Assembly (NCBI GenBank): GCA_051530055.1
Contig: CM121342.1
Span: 10,788,001 to 10,852,000, forward strand
Direction: 5' to 3'
Source: Neoechinorhynchus agilis
Lineage: Eukaryota > Acanthocephala
Length of the DNA: 64,000 nt
Both the position numbers and the translations under genes were made by a program. Below the pieces are notes generated by a model. That model worked only from the letters and a program-made list of their open reading frames with translations. It was not told the DNA's origin and did no database searches. Below, piece after piece: positions 9,725 to 19,790 of this stretch (position 1 is the stretch's first letter; the number at the start of each line of letters is the position of its first letter).

Positions 9725-12700
9725 TTACTTGGTACAATTGTTCAGAATACCGACTCCAAGTGTTAGATAGTCAAAGCAGAGCTGACAAACCCGGACGGGT
9801 TTTGTGAGGTTATACTTTACGATTTGAATTTCCAACTCGGAACATCGCTTGCACAAAATTCGTCCACAGTATCGGCTACAATCAAGCAAAACAATCAGAG
9901 CTAAAACGCAGAGCTAGCGTTAATCGTACCAATGATGCCTTCTGGTTGTCATGGTGAATGGCATTTCGCAACTCATACAGAATTCATATTCTGCCCATGG
10001 AGGCTCTCGCTGAAGACTATCTAAAAATTAAAACAGTTAGAATCGCTGTTTGTGCTTATCAAACCACTTACCGAGCATTGAATACAAGAGGTTTTTTGTT
10101 GGTAGATCAAAATTAAATATGGATACCTTCGCATCATTAATGACAGCTAAACGAGCTCCCGCCTTTACGAGCGACCGACAGAGGTTACCGTTGTTGTTCA
10201 TGTACGCCAGCAGAAGAGCTTTTTGAAATATAAACGAAACGATTTTAGACGCACATAAAAGGAACAATAACTAACCTGAGTTACCATCTCGGTCTTCGCG
10301 ATCCAATTGAAGCCCTCCGCTTATTTGAAGCTTACTGAGATGATCAAAAATGATTGAAGAATTTTCAGTACCATGCAACGCTAATAAATGTGTCTCATGA
10401 GTTCGCTTCGACGAATTTCGCCATTAAAACAAACTCATGCTTTTAAAGCGTTATGTCCTTCTGCGTTCGTGTCAAGTGGATTCGCTCCAAATGATGTGAG
10501 AATCGAAACGACATCGCTATCGCTGTTTTTAAGAGCCACGTGGAGAGCATTGTTCCCGTCGTTATTCTTCTCGGATAAATCAATTCCATGGTCAAGTAAA
10601 ATCGAACAGATTACGGGTTTCCGATAACGCGCTGCCACATGCAATGCCGTATCTCCATTCGCTGATTTACTGTTCAAATCGCATCCAGTGAGAATGAGGT
10701 TTCGAATGATGAGTTCAGATCCAGTCTGAGCTACAATGTGAATAGGAGCAAGTTTACGACTGTCTCTAGTCTTTGAGTTTAAATTAACTCCGGAACTTAT
10801 TAGAAAGAGAACCGACTCAAGATCTGATAGAACTATTGATCTATGAAGAAAATTATAGCCGTGTTGGTCAAATTTCTCCGCCATTTTAGGATCTCTTTTT
10901 AATATCATAGGAATCGCCTTTTCGTTTCGGCACTGAAGAGCGACAGCAAATGGAATAAGGCCTTTAGAGTTCTCAATGTCGAGTTTAAGTTGTGGAACTT
11001 TGAGTAAAAGACACACAATCACGTTTTGGTGGTTTTGAACTCCTAGATGCAGAGAAGTGTTGCCATCGGAGTCAACGCAATTCACGTCTGCATTGGCTGC
11101 TATCAAAGCTTCGACCACATTCACGAGACCCCAAACACAAGCCATATGAAGCGGAGTGTATCGATCAGTTACTTCGTCCGGTACTTCACCATTCGGACCT
11201 GGACGTCTTGTGCAATTTACATCACATCCACTTAAAGATAAATCCGTTAGTCGGATGCAGCAGAACACGCGTGTGGTACAACCTTTTGATTAAAAAGCAG
11301 GCGATGGCTTCATTGTTGATGTCTATGGCTTTATGGAGCATGGTTTGAAGGCATTGTTCGGGTCCGAGACTCCAACAGTTTGTATCGAATCCATGTCTAA
11401 CCTAAATACATTTTGCTCGTCCTAGCAATAAAAGGGAAACGAAACCAAAAGAGAAGCAATGTCCTCGTCGTTGTTCTCCAATGCAATCCATAAAGCATTT
11501 TCAACTTCATAGGAGAACTTGACGCCTTTCTGGCATAGGACCTCAACTACAAATCGTAAACCACGTCTTACAGAATGCAAAAGCAAACTGCTTCCATCCG
11601 GGCATCTAAATACACGTAAAAAACAGAATTAAAATCATAAACTTTGTCACGTAAAACCCTTACGTTTGACTGAGATCTCCAATGTGTTCAAGTAGAAACA
11701 GCGTCGCTGGTGCATTTTGTCGGCTAATGGCATCATGAGCCAAGGACATATTAGTTTTTGAGCATATTCGATTGCAATCAGCGTTCAGAGCAATCATATC
11801 CGATGCAATGTTAAAACATCCTTTCCAAAGTGCGAGACTTAAAGGTGTTTCGCCAACTGAATCCTCTATATTAAAGTCAATAGTATTTCCTGAACGTTGA
11901 GTAAGTTCACAAGAATCATCTAAACTCATCGAATGAGATAGTCATTCTAAGAAATAGCAACAAAAACTCACATGCCCAACTGATGAGCTCTTTTATAACA
12001 TCTAATCTGTTTAGTCTAAGCGCTCGATGCATTGGTGTCTCGCCAGCAACGTTCTCTTTCTCGCTGGCAAGCAAATTAGGATTGGCCCCCTTTTCAAGAA
12101 GTAACCGGCACAATCTCACTTCTCCTACTTCGGCAGCTAAATGAAGAGCAGTTTCTCCATTGTTATTGACGTGATCAACTTTGTCTAAGTATGACAGTAG
12201 AAACATTGCACCCATTTGATAGCCAAACCGGATACATCTATGGAGAAGGGTTGAGCCATCAGATGATGCAGGTTCGAGAAGGGAACATCCAGTCCTGTAA
12301 AGTGCGTCCATTGTTTCTCTAAAAAACTGCTTTTTCTCGGTATTTTCCTCTTTTTCTAGATGTTGAATTGCGAGCCACAATGGCGTCTCCTTTGAATGAT
12401 TCTCGCATTCAAGTATTACTCTTGTATCATTGAGAAGGTGATTTAAAATCAAGTTAAAGTTTTTCGATTATTTACAAAGATAAAAAATCAAATAATCGAA
12501 AAAGGTTATTGGCATTTGTTATGGATAGATGGAGGGCAGTGTTTCCGTTAGAGTCGATCGCGTTAATGTCCTCACACAAAGAAATGATTTTTCGGACGAG
12601 TTCATTGCATTGTTCGTTGTTTGGAGGTCGAGTTAAAAAGTGAAGAGCTGTACCGTGTTTCTCGTCCGGGATATTTATGTTACATGTATGTTCAACAAGA

Positions 12701-13893
12701 AATTGGGCGGCGTCATATTTACCTGTGTGTTTTTTTCAAAAATGTTTTTCCAATCACAATTTTTTTACAAACCATTGTTAATGTAATAGTGAAGGAGACA
12801 TTTAAAATCCTCGATCGGATGATCAATATCGGCGCCATCTTCTATTAGAGTTTCTGCAATTGAGTATTGGTTCGTGGAAAGAGCCAGTTCCAGAGGTATT
12901 CGCCCGTTTTCGTCAGACTGATTCAGTTTCTCAATAGAGTTTTCACCTCTATTATTGAGCAAATACACGTATGCGACATCATCTCGATGGATCTCAATAG
13001 CGCGATGAAGAGGATACAATGATCGGGATTGGAGCAAATCGTACAAATCGTCTATTTTGAGACAAGCAAACTCTTCGTTTTCAAAAGCAGCCTATAAAAA
13101 AACCGAAACTCGTTTCGTGTTAAAGGAAAAGAATACCCAATTGTCGAACAATATATCAGCGCAAAACTCTTTAGTTCTTAAAGCTTCGATCTCACATGCA
13201 AACTCATAGATCGAAATGACCGATTTGAGGTCAATAAATCCCATCAGAATGTACTCACATCTACTTTGAGGCATCACTGACTTTAAAGTGATTACATAAA
13301 ACATTAATAAACACCCACCTCTCAAATAACACACTGAGTTTGAGACGATTGGCAAGTAACATCATTTGCTTGATTTGGGCAATGGAATGCTCGTCATCGG
13401 GAAAATCAAGACGATCTGTGTAAAGAAAATCCACAAACTGTTTCGAGGTCTCAAGCGAGAATTCTAAACATTCTTTAGATAGAATCGAAAATTCCGCTAT
13501 CCAGAACCTGATAAATCTAGTTGTTCGTTAGCGAATTCGGAAATACGCTCAAGCCAAAAGTCTTCATGAGCTTGTAAAACAAAACGATGACCAGGCATCA
13601 ATGTATCTTCATTCAATTTAATCTTTATGTCTCTAAAGGTAATCACTAAAGGCGCTTGTAAGTTAGAATTGAAATACAAACGAATACAATTCGTTATTCT
13701 CCAATAAAGCAATCGACTCCACAAGACGATGTATAAACGTTTTTGTTGATTTTGTAGGCCATTGAACTGATTCGAATACGGCGTCCAGCTCATCTTTTAC
13801 TGTCCTATATTTGCACTGAAGTTTTCTATATTGATTCTGCAGAATTCGAAGATTGACCATTAGGCGGTCAATCTGCTTCGATGCTGAAATCAT
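9725..13893 (-). CDS. ANKFY1: Rabankyrin-5 (BTB, ankyrin repeats and FYVE), Rab5 effector
   Basis: Rabankyrin-5 sits on early endosomes and macropinosomes, where it binds Rab5-GTP and PI3P. The minus-strand gene has many short introns. Its first exon begins MISASKQIDRL at 13893 and has the family coiled coil (ILQNQYRKLQCKY). A 49-bp intron then joins NNELYS to DIKIKLNED, restoring the BTB-domain start YSD-x-KIK, followed by GHRFVLQAHEDFW and FLYTDRLDFPDDE. About 20 ankyrin repeats fill 13050-10060 (for example GETALHLAAEVGEVRLCRLL and GNTSLHLGVQNHQNV). The C-terminus is a FYVE finger (FCMSCEMPFTMTTRRHH, then RYCGRILCKRCS, then KPVRVCQLCFDYL) that is itself split by a short intron. The stop codon is at 9725-9727. 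The order of domains is exactly that of the family. Confidence 0.94.
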
Positions 13894-14352
13894 AACATTC
13901 AAGAAAACAAATGAGTGTGAAACAGCGAACAAGGAAAGCTGGCAGCAGCCGGAGGTTGATGGCGGCAGATGATGTCCTTAAATACGCTGATTATACAAAT
14001 AATCGATAGTTAAGTGTTAAAACGTCGCGTTTAGAAGAAAATACGAGTTTTTTCGTATATGGAGTCACAAATGAAAATCACGGGAAAAAACTTTAAGCGA
14101 TTCTTAACCGCAGCAGTAGCAGCAATTGAGCACATGAATAGTCAACAGCAATCTTACATGGGTTTTCCGGGTCCATTTTATAAGTGCAAATTGCCTTGAG
14201 AAATGCAAAGTTTGTTTCCGACTCGTTTATCCGTCTCAAAATGACGCTAAAGTCTCTAGTTTATGAGTCAAACATGTATATAGCCAATTTTTTTATCAAC
14301 GATTAACCCAAAAGACGATTTTATGAATATTTTTCAGAGAGAGGTCCAATAT
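13894..14352. other. Spacer between ANKFY1 and ALG6
   Basis: About 460 bp between two minus-strand genes. It must contain the ANKFY1 promoter and the ALG6 3' UTR (reverse-strand AT-rich, with ATTCATAAA near 14320). No open frame or repeat of note. Confidence 0.5.
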
Positions 14353-16998
14353 TCAATGTTCCTTCTTCTTCTTTCTACTGATAAATTGATGAACGTTCTT
14401 CAAAATATTCAAATGACCCCAAATTAAGAATGTTGCGAAATGAACAAAGCAGTACGAATACAATGCCACGGTCACGATATCCGGATAACGGCGAGGAGGT
14501 TCGACGAACAATAACGAAGCATACGACAATAAAAATCCAAATAGCAACGATATTGATCTCAGTACTTCAATAGATCTTCCAAATTTAATTTCAGTGAACT
14601 GTTCAATCAATAAATGAAGTCCTAGATTAATATGACCAAGACAAAATGATTCTAGCAACAGACCGTCCTTTTTATATAGTGGAACCAAACTTATATGAGC
14701 AATATATAACATCCATGTGGAATATGGCACCGTGGATTTCCTTAGAAGACACAAATCACGGATTCGTTTCAAAAAAGAAATCAAGTGTCAAAAACCACAA
14801 CAAAATTAGTGATCAAAGTCTAAACAAAAAGAAGAATTAGCGCTAGTTAAATTATAGAAGGTTTAAAACTTCTCGGGTTTATGTTTACGTCAAATAATCG
14901 GGAAGAAATTAAAATGATACGTTGTAAAAACTTACAACATGAAAAACCCGACTAGACGGACGAGATATTGGGAATTAATAAATCAATCTCTATATCGACA
15001 AACGTACAAGATTGTACGCTCTTTTTTGTAAGTTTTAAAATTTAAAATAAAAATCATTTTAATTTTTCTTCACCACCAGGGGGAGCAGCAACCGCTTCTG
15101 AGGAACGCAAAAAGGCAAGATACAGGGACCTGAATCGAAATCATTATTTCGTTCCCTTTGGCGTCGAGACGCTCGGATCGTTTGGTACCGCGGCCCAAGA
15201 CCTGGTCAATCAATTGTCGAAGAGATTGAGACGAATCACTGGTGATCCGAAGGTATTACTCCTACGCTGCATCCGTCCTTTCGACCGTTACACTAGGACT
15301 GCAGCTGAGTGATCCAGAGCGGTGGTGTGAATGATTTAGAAAAAGTGAGCCACGTAAAATATACCATAAACAACTTTTTTGTAACTAAACAACCTTCCAA
15401 AATATATGATTCAATAAATTGCTTCATTTTTTCCCGCTTTTTTAGACTTCGAATTTTCATGAGATTAACAAAGGTTTTTCTGTGTAATTAAAGAAAATTT
15501 TGAGGCTTTTATTTTAAATGAGTGTACGCGGAAAACCGCAAATTTTAATCTTTTTAACAAACTGATAATGAACCGGAGGACGTTCGTAGAGAACGTCTTT
15601 AATAAAATCTTTACTGGGTGAAGACTTCTAAACAATAATTCGGAGGACGTTCGTAGAGAACGTCTTTAATAAAATTTTTACTGGGCGAAGACTTCTAAAC
15701 AATAATTCTCTAATCATATAGCCCTCGATACCTGCTCGCGTATCGACATTTTGATAACAAATGAGCCCACAAAATCGGCGCCTAGTGATACTTTTACTAG
15801 CTATGAGATTTGTGGCGCTTTTTTGATGCCCTTAAACACAAATAAGGGATGTTTAGGTCGATTTATGAGTCGAGATAAAACGAGTCCGTGACATAACGGC
15901 ACCGTAGCGTACAAAATGGATTTTTCGTGGACTTGAAAGGAGAAAAGGAAGAAGGAAAGGGCAGTAAGATGAGAGCAGATCAGTAGATTTTTCCTTTTGT
16001 TCCTCCGTGGACTTTGAGCGAAGATTGTTGGTAAAATGGTGACAAGAGTAGTTAAGGTTGCAGCAATGAATTGTTGTTGCTTACTCATAATCGATCTTAC
16101 TTTAACGAACACGTTCACCGTTGACCACAAGTTGGCCACTTTGTCTTCGAACAAACCACGTTCAGTTGGAAACATCCGGTTGAAAACTTGCTTCAGTGAT
16201 TCTGGACCAAAGTAGGGACTCATTATGGCTCCAAATGTGAGAAGTACGGAAATAGAGGATAAAAAAAGTGATTTGAACTCAGCGTTAACTAGCATGTACA
16301 AGGCCACTGGGATCGAGTAATACAATGCCATTTGTTTGCTCATTACGGCGAGTGTGAATATACTAGCACTTATAACGAAATGATTGGATAAAAAGAAAGT
16401 CAATGACAATAACGCAAGTCCAATCGAGAGACAATTGTATTGGAAATGGCCGTAATCAATTAAGATCAGATCAGCGTACAAGAACAAATTCTCTTCTGTA
16501 AAGCACGACAAAAAAGAGAATACGCTTCGCCTATGTCATACAAGCGGCCAAACTCAAAATCGTATTTCTTGATGAAGATCGATCTAAGAGTAACCAAAAT
16601 CCAGGAAGCAGGAATAGCAGCTCAGTCGCAAAGACTGAAGATCTCATAAATAAAGTCAGCGCATTCGATTCATATCCTGTGCTCGATCCTAGCGTCGTCC
16701 AATCAGATTCAACCAGAGTTGATATTCGTCCGACTACGTAGGCATGATAGGCAGCAACTGGAGGATAATCAATCCCCCAATATGAAAGATTATTGTCTTT
16801 AGTCTGGGTATACCAATCCTGGACGGGCAAATTGTTCGTAATCTCCATCCAATGGCGGTGAGCCTCAAAATCACCATACATTGGAGGACGGTTCTTACCA
16901 GAATACGAAGAATCTCGGGCAATTAACGAACGCAAAAAATAACCGAATGATACGACTGAAATGATTAACAAAATAAACTGTTGATCGAGGTATTTCAT
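14353..16998 (-). CDS. ALG6: Dolichyl-P-Glc:Man9GlcNAc2-PP-dolichol alpha-1,3-glucosyltransferase
   Basis: ALG6 adds the first glucose to the lipid-linked N-glycan precursor on the lumenal side of the ER. The minus-strand gene starts at 16998 (MKYLDQQFILLIISVV, first membrane helix). Exon 1 has the diagnostic lumenal loop with SYSGKNRPPMYGDFEAHRHW (the acidic D/E pair typical of GT-C enzymes) and YWGIDYPPVAAYHA. An intron of about 57 bp near 16512-16570 leads to exon 2 with LILIDYGHFQYN, RMFPTERGLFEDKVANLW and LSFFLFSFQVHEKSIL. The final exon (about 14760 to 14353) holds the last membrane helices and a Lys-rich C-terminal tail, KKKKEH, which would suit ER retention. It is separated from exon 2 by an intron of about 1.05 kb, far longer than its neighbours because it has collected a LINE fragment and tandem repeats. 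Length and helix order fit ALG6 rather than ALG8. Confidence 0.92.
15072..15302 (+). mobile_element. LINE 3' fragment (reverse-transcriptase C-terminal region)
   Basis: An open stretch of about 75 codons reads GAATASEERKKARYRDL, then HYFVPFGVETLGSFG, then a helix and RRITGDPK, before a stop. This K-Y-x-L / F-V-P-x-VETLGSFG / TGDP pattern is the region behind the catalytic domain in a family of non-LTR retrotransposons. It lies antisense inside the long last intron of ALG6. The piece is 5'-truncated and so an ordinary dead-on-arrival LINE copy. A related fragment is at 34940-35270. Confidence 0.65.
15574..15707. repeat. Two tandem 67-bp units of the GACGTTC fold-back family
   Basis: Units 15574-15640 and 15641-15707 are almost identical (about three differences). 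Each contains a small hairpin, GACGTTCGTAGAGAACGTC, then TTTAATAAA and a shared end GAAGACTTCTAAACAATAATT. The same end sequence borders the fold-back repeats at 18492 and, in variant form, 50273. They lie inside the ALG6 long intron. Confidence 0.75.
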
Positions 16999-17066
16999 TT
17001 CTAAAAAGAAAAATAATAGAAAGTGTTGTGTATTTTATGAGCTTTTGTAAGCAACACTTGGAAAAA

Positions 17067-18005
17067 AGATACTCCCCAGGTCAATGCTTCGATTTTATAT
17101 CGTCCAAATCAATAAAACAAATCAATATAATTAATTAAATGGTTTGTTATAGTTATTCGCGTATCGATTCAAAAAAGAAAAGATACTCGCCAAGGTCAGG
17201 CTTCGATTTTATATCGTTCAAATCAACAAAACAAATCAATAGCATTAATTAAATCGTTTGTTAAAGTTATTCGCGAATCGAATCAAAAGAGAAAAGATAC
17301 TCGCCAAGGCCAGCCCTCGATTTTATATCGTTAAAATCAATGAAGCTAATCAATAGCATTAATTAAATCGTTTTTTAAAGTTATTTGCGAATCGGATCAA
17401 AAAAGAAAAGGTACTCCCCAGGTCAATGCCTCGATTTTATATTGTTCAAATCAATAAAACAAATCAATATAATTAATTAAATTGTTTGCTAAAGTTATTC
17501 GCGAATCGAATCAAAAAAGAAAAGATACTCCCCAAGGTCATACATCGATTTTATATCGTTCAAATCAATAAAACAAATCAATAGCATTAATTAAATCGTT
17601 TTTTAAAGTTATTTGCGAATCGAATCAAAAAAGAAAAGATACTCGCCAAGGCCAGGCCTCCATTTTATATCATTAAAATCAATGAAGCAAATCAATATAA
17701 TTAATTAAATCGTTTGTTAAAGTTATTCGCGAATCGAATCAAAAAAGAAAAGATACTCTCCAAGGTCATACCTCGATTTTATATCGTTCAAATCAATAAA
17801 ACAAATCAATAGTATTAATTAAATCGTTTTTTAAAGTTATTCGCGAATCGAATAAAAAAAGAAAAGATACTCGCCAAGGCCAAGCCTCGATTTTATATCA
17901 TTAAAATCAATGAAGCAAATCAATAGCATTAATTAAATCGATTTTTAAAGTTACTCGCGAATCGGACCAAAAATAAAAGATACTCCCGAAAGCCAGACCT
18001 TGATT
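17067..18005. repeat. 114-bp minisatellite, eight units plus a partial ninth
   Basis: The anchor AGATACTC (or AGGTACTC) recurs at 17067, 17181, 17295, 17409, 17523, 17637, 17751, 17865 and 17978: seven exact 114-bp steps, then 113. Each unit contains TCGATTTTATATCGTT, a run of AATCAATAAAACAAATCAAT and a TTATTCGCGAATCGAATC palindrome. Three unit types can be told apart by CCCCAGGTCAATGC, GGTCATAC/GGTCAGG and GGCCAGGC with AATGAAGC, and they alternate rather than occur at random. The array lies just upstream of ALG6. Confidence 0.92.
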
Positions 18006-18491
18006 TTATGTCGCCAAAAAGGCTAATTTTTGACCCTTGTCTTTAAATGTTTAAAATAGTTAAATCGATTGACAACGCTACCGTACGACAGAATCATCAA
18101 AGGAATTTCATGTATTCGAAAACGCTTTTGGGTAGTTTGATCGCCAAAAAGTACGATAATCTCAGTTTTTCTGCTTCTTTTATTAATTCTTTTTTAGTTG
18201 TTCCGAATCGTCCGTGGTACAATTTTTTCAAATTACGATCGAAATAGTGAACCATTTTAGATTCGATTTTGACTTTTGCTTATTTGCAAAACGACTTCTA
18301 TTACTTTTCGTATTTATATTTAGTTTACGCAACTGGTTGCTTTTGATAGCAGAAGCCTTCTTGTTATTTTTAATCGATTTCCGATTCCTTTTCCGTTTGG
18401 CGCGATCACTTCTTCATCTTTCAATGAGGCCAAACCTTTATTTTAGGGATTTTTCCAACGTTTAGTTGCTTCAAATTTCAATCTTAAAGTC
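18006..18491. other. Non-coding flank between minisatellite and fold-back repeat
   Basis: About 490 bp of T-rich sequence. Two overlapping frames (18047-18247 and 18214-18465) are Phe/Leu-rich, reflecting base composition rather than a gene. Nothing else recognisable. Confidence 0.4.
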
Positions 18492-18653
18492 GGAACTATT
18501 GTTTAGAAGTCTACTTCGGCGATAAATGATTATTTATTAAAATAGTTTCGAACCTCGTTGGGTTCATCATCAGTTTGTTACCTGACGAGGTTCGCAGAAC
18601 GTCTTTAATAAATAATCATTTTCCGCGGGTGTAGACTTCTAAACAATAATTCC
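18492..18653. repeat. Fold-back (inverted) repeat, about 160 bp
   Basis: The left arm GGAACTATTGTTTAGAAGTC from 18492 is matched by its inverse ending at 18653, with one mismatch over the first 23 bp. Further in, ATGATTATTTATTAAA and TTTAATAAATAATCAT also pair. The centre reads TTCGAACCTCGT..CATCATCAG and GACGAGGTTCGCAGAACGTC. The ATTTCG..CCTCATCATCAG style of end is what I have come to associate with Penelope-like elements; that link is inference. Confidence 0.75.
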
Positions 18654-19305
18654 AATCACATTCCCCGGTACCTCACATATCGACAATCTTAAGGCCGTCC
18701 AGGCTATGGCCGCAAAATAACTTGTAGCCTTAGAACACACTAATCCGGAGCTTTAACATAATCTTTGTGCCACTCAGTCTCCAGGATCCGCTGTAGTCCA
18801 ACGTCACAGCTTTGTAGCTTCCAAGTGCACTGTGTGCCGTTGGGTGTATATAGAGGATTCCAGGCCATCAATTAATAACTTAACGTTTTATAGCTGCAAA
18901 GATCTAACAACAAAAACACCAATCCAAAACTTTCATAAAAATTTCACTAGATAGCTTAAGTTCGTTGTTCAGTTTCTTGTATTTTCCCTGAAATAAAACG
19001 TGTTATTATTAAAAAGCCTCTTGGCTGTCTTTAATTAACTCATATTTCTCACTAGCGGTCGCAACTATCGTCGGAGTCTCATAGTTCCATTTCATCACGT
19101 TTTCAGTCCCTTTAGATATTTCTTTTACACCAAGAATTGCTTGCCTATGATTCGAGCTCAAGCTACTTAATTCCTAATGAGAGCGAAGTGCCCAAAACGT
19201 GAAATCCAGGGAATTTAGCATCCATTGTATCCAATGCCATCTTAAAATATTCTCCTAAAAAGTTGTATTTCAAATTCGTAAAAGCACTTCTTTAGTGCAA
19301 ATTCT
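18654..19305. other. Unassigned sequence left of the segmental duplication
   Basis: No supported frame. The part 18980-19100 has a retroelement-like feel (AATAAA followed by a CTTGGCTGTC tract), but no second copy occurs in the window, so no call is made. The segmental duplication starts at 19306. Confidence 0.35.
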
Positions 19306-19790
19306 TTTACTCTTCTGTACAGCAACCTTGAAAAGATTAATCTTCTGAAATACATGCCTTCTTGATTTTTCGAACACATCCTCCGGTTCTATTATTTTCC
19401 TCACATACCACATGATTGTTCGTTCACATCTTCCAAAATTCAAATCACTGCCAATACTAAATAGATAATGACGTTTTATTAGGTTCCCTGAACTGAATCG
19501 GCTATTATTGAGTGGGCTACTTATGCAAACAGCTTTTCAAATACTTGACCGATTAATGGCGATTTTATGCTTTAAGCATTGCTTTATTAGTTTGTCAACG
19601 TTATCGCTCTATTTTACCATCAAGGAGCAAATCAAATAATCGAGCGTAAAAGGAAAATTTTATTTCAAGGTACAAAAAACCGATTCGTTTAAATTTACCA
19701 TTTTCGTCTAAGTCGTGAATTGTTATTGTGACTCAAAACATAAATATAAATCATTTATTAACGACAAATATCCACAACTCTGCAGATTGC

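Noticed and set aside
17067-18005. CRISPR-like regular array
   Set aside because: Units are contiguous 114-mers without spacers, in a eukaryotic genome; it is a minisatellite.
18047-18465. Two Phe/Leu-rich frames after the minisatellite
   Set aside because: Composition artefact of T-rich DNA, with no supporting motif.
18980-19100. Possible LTR end of a retrotransposon
   Set aside because: Only a vague similarity; no second copy, no terminal repeat pair and no coding region beside it.
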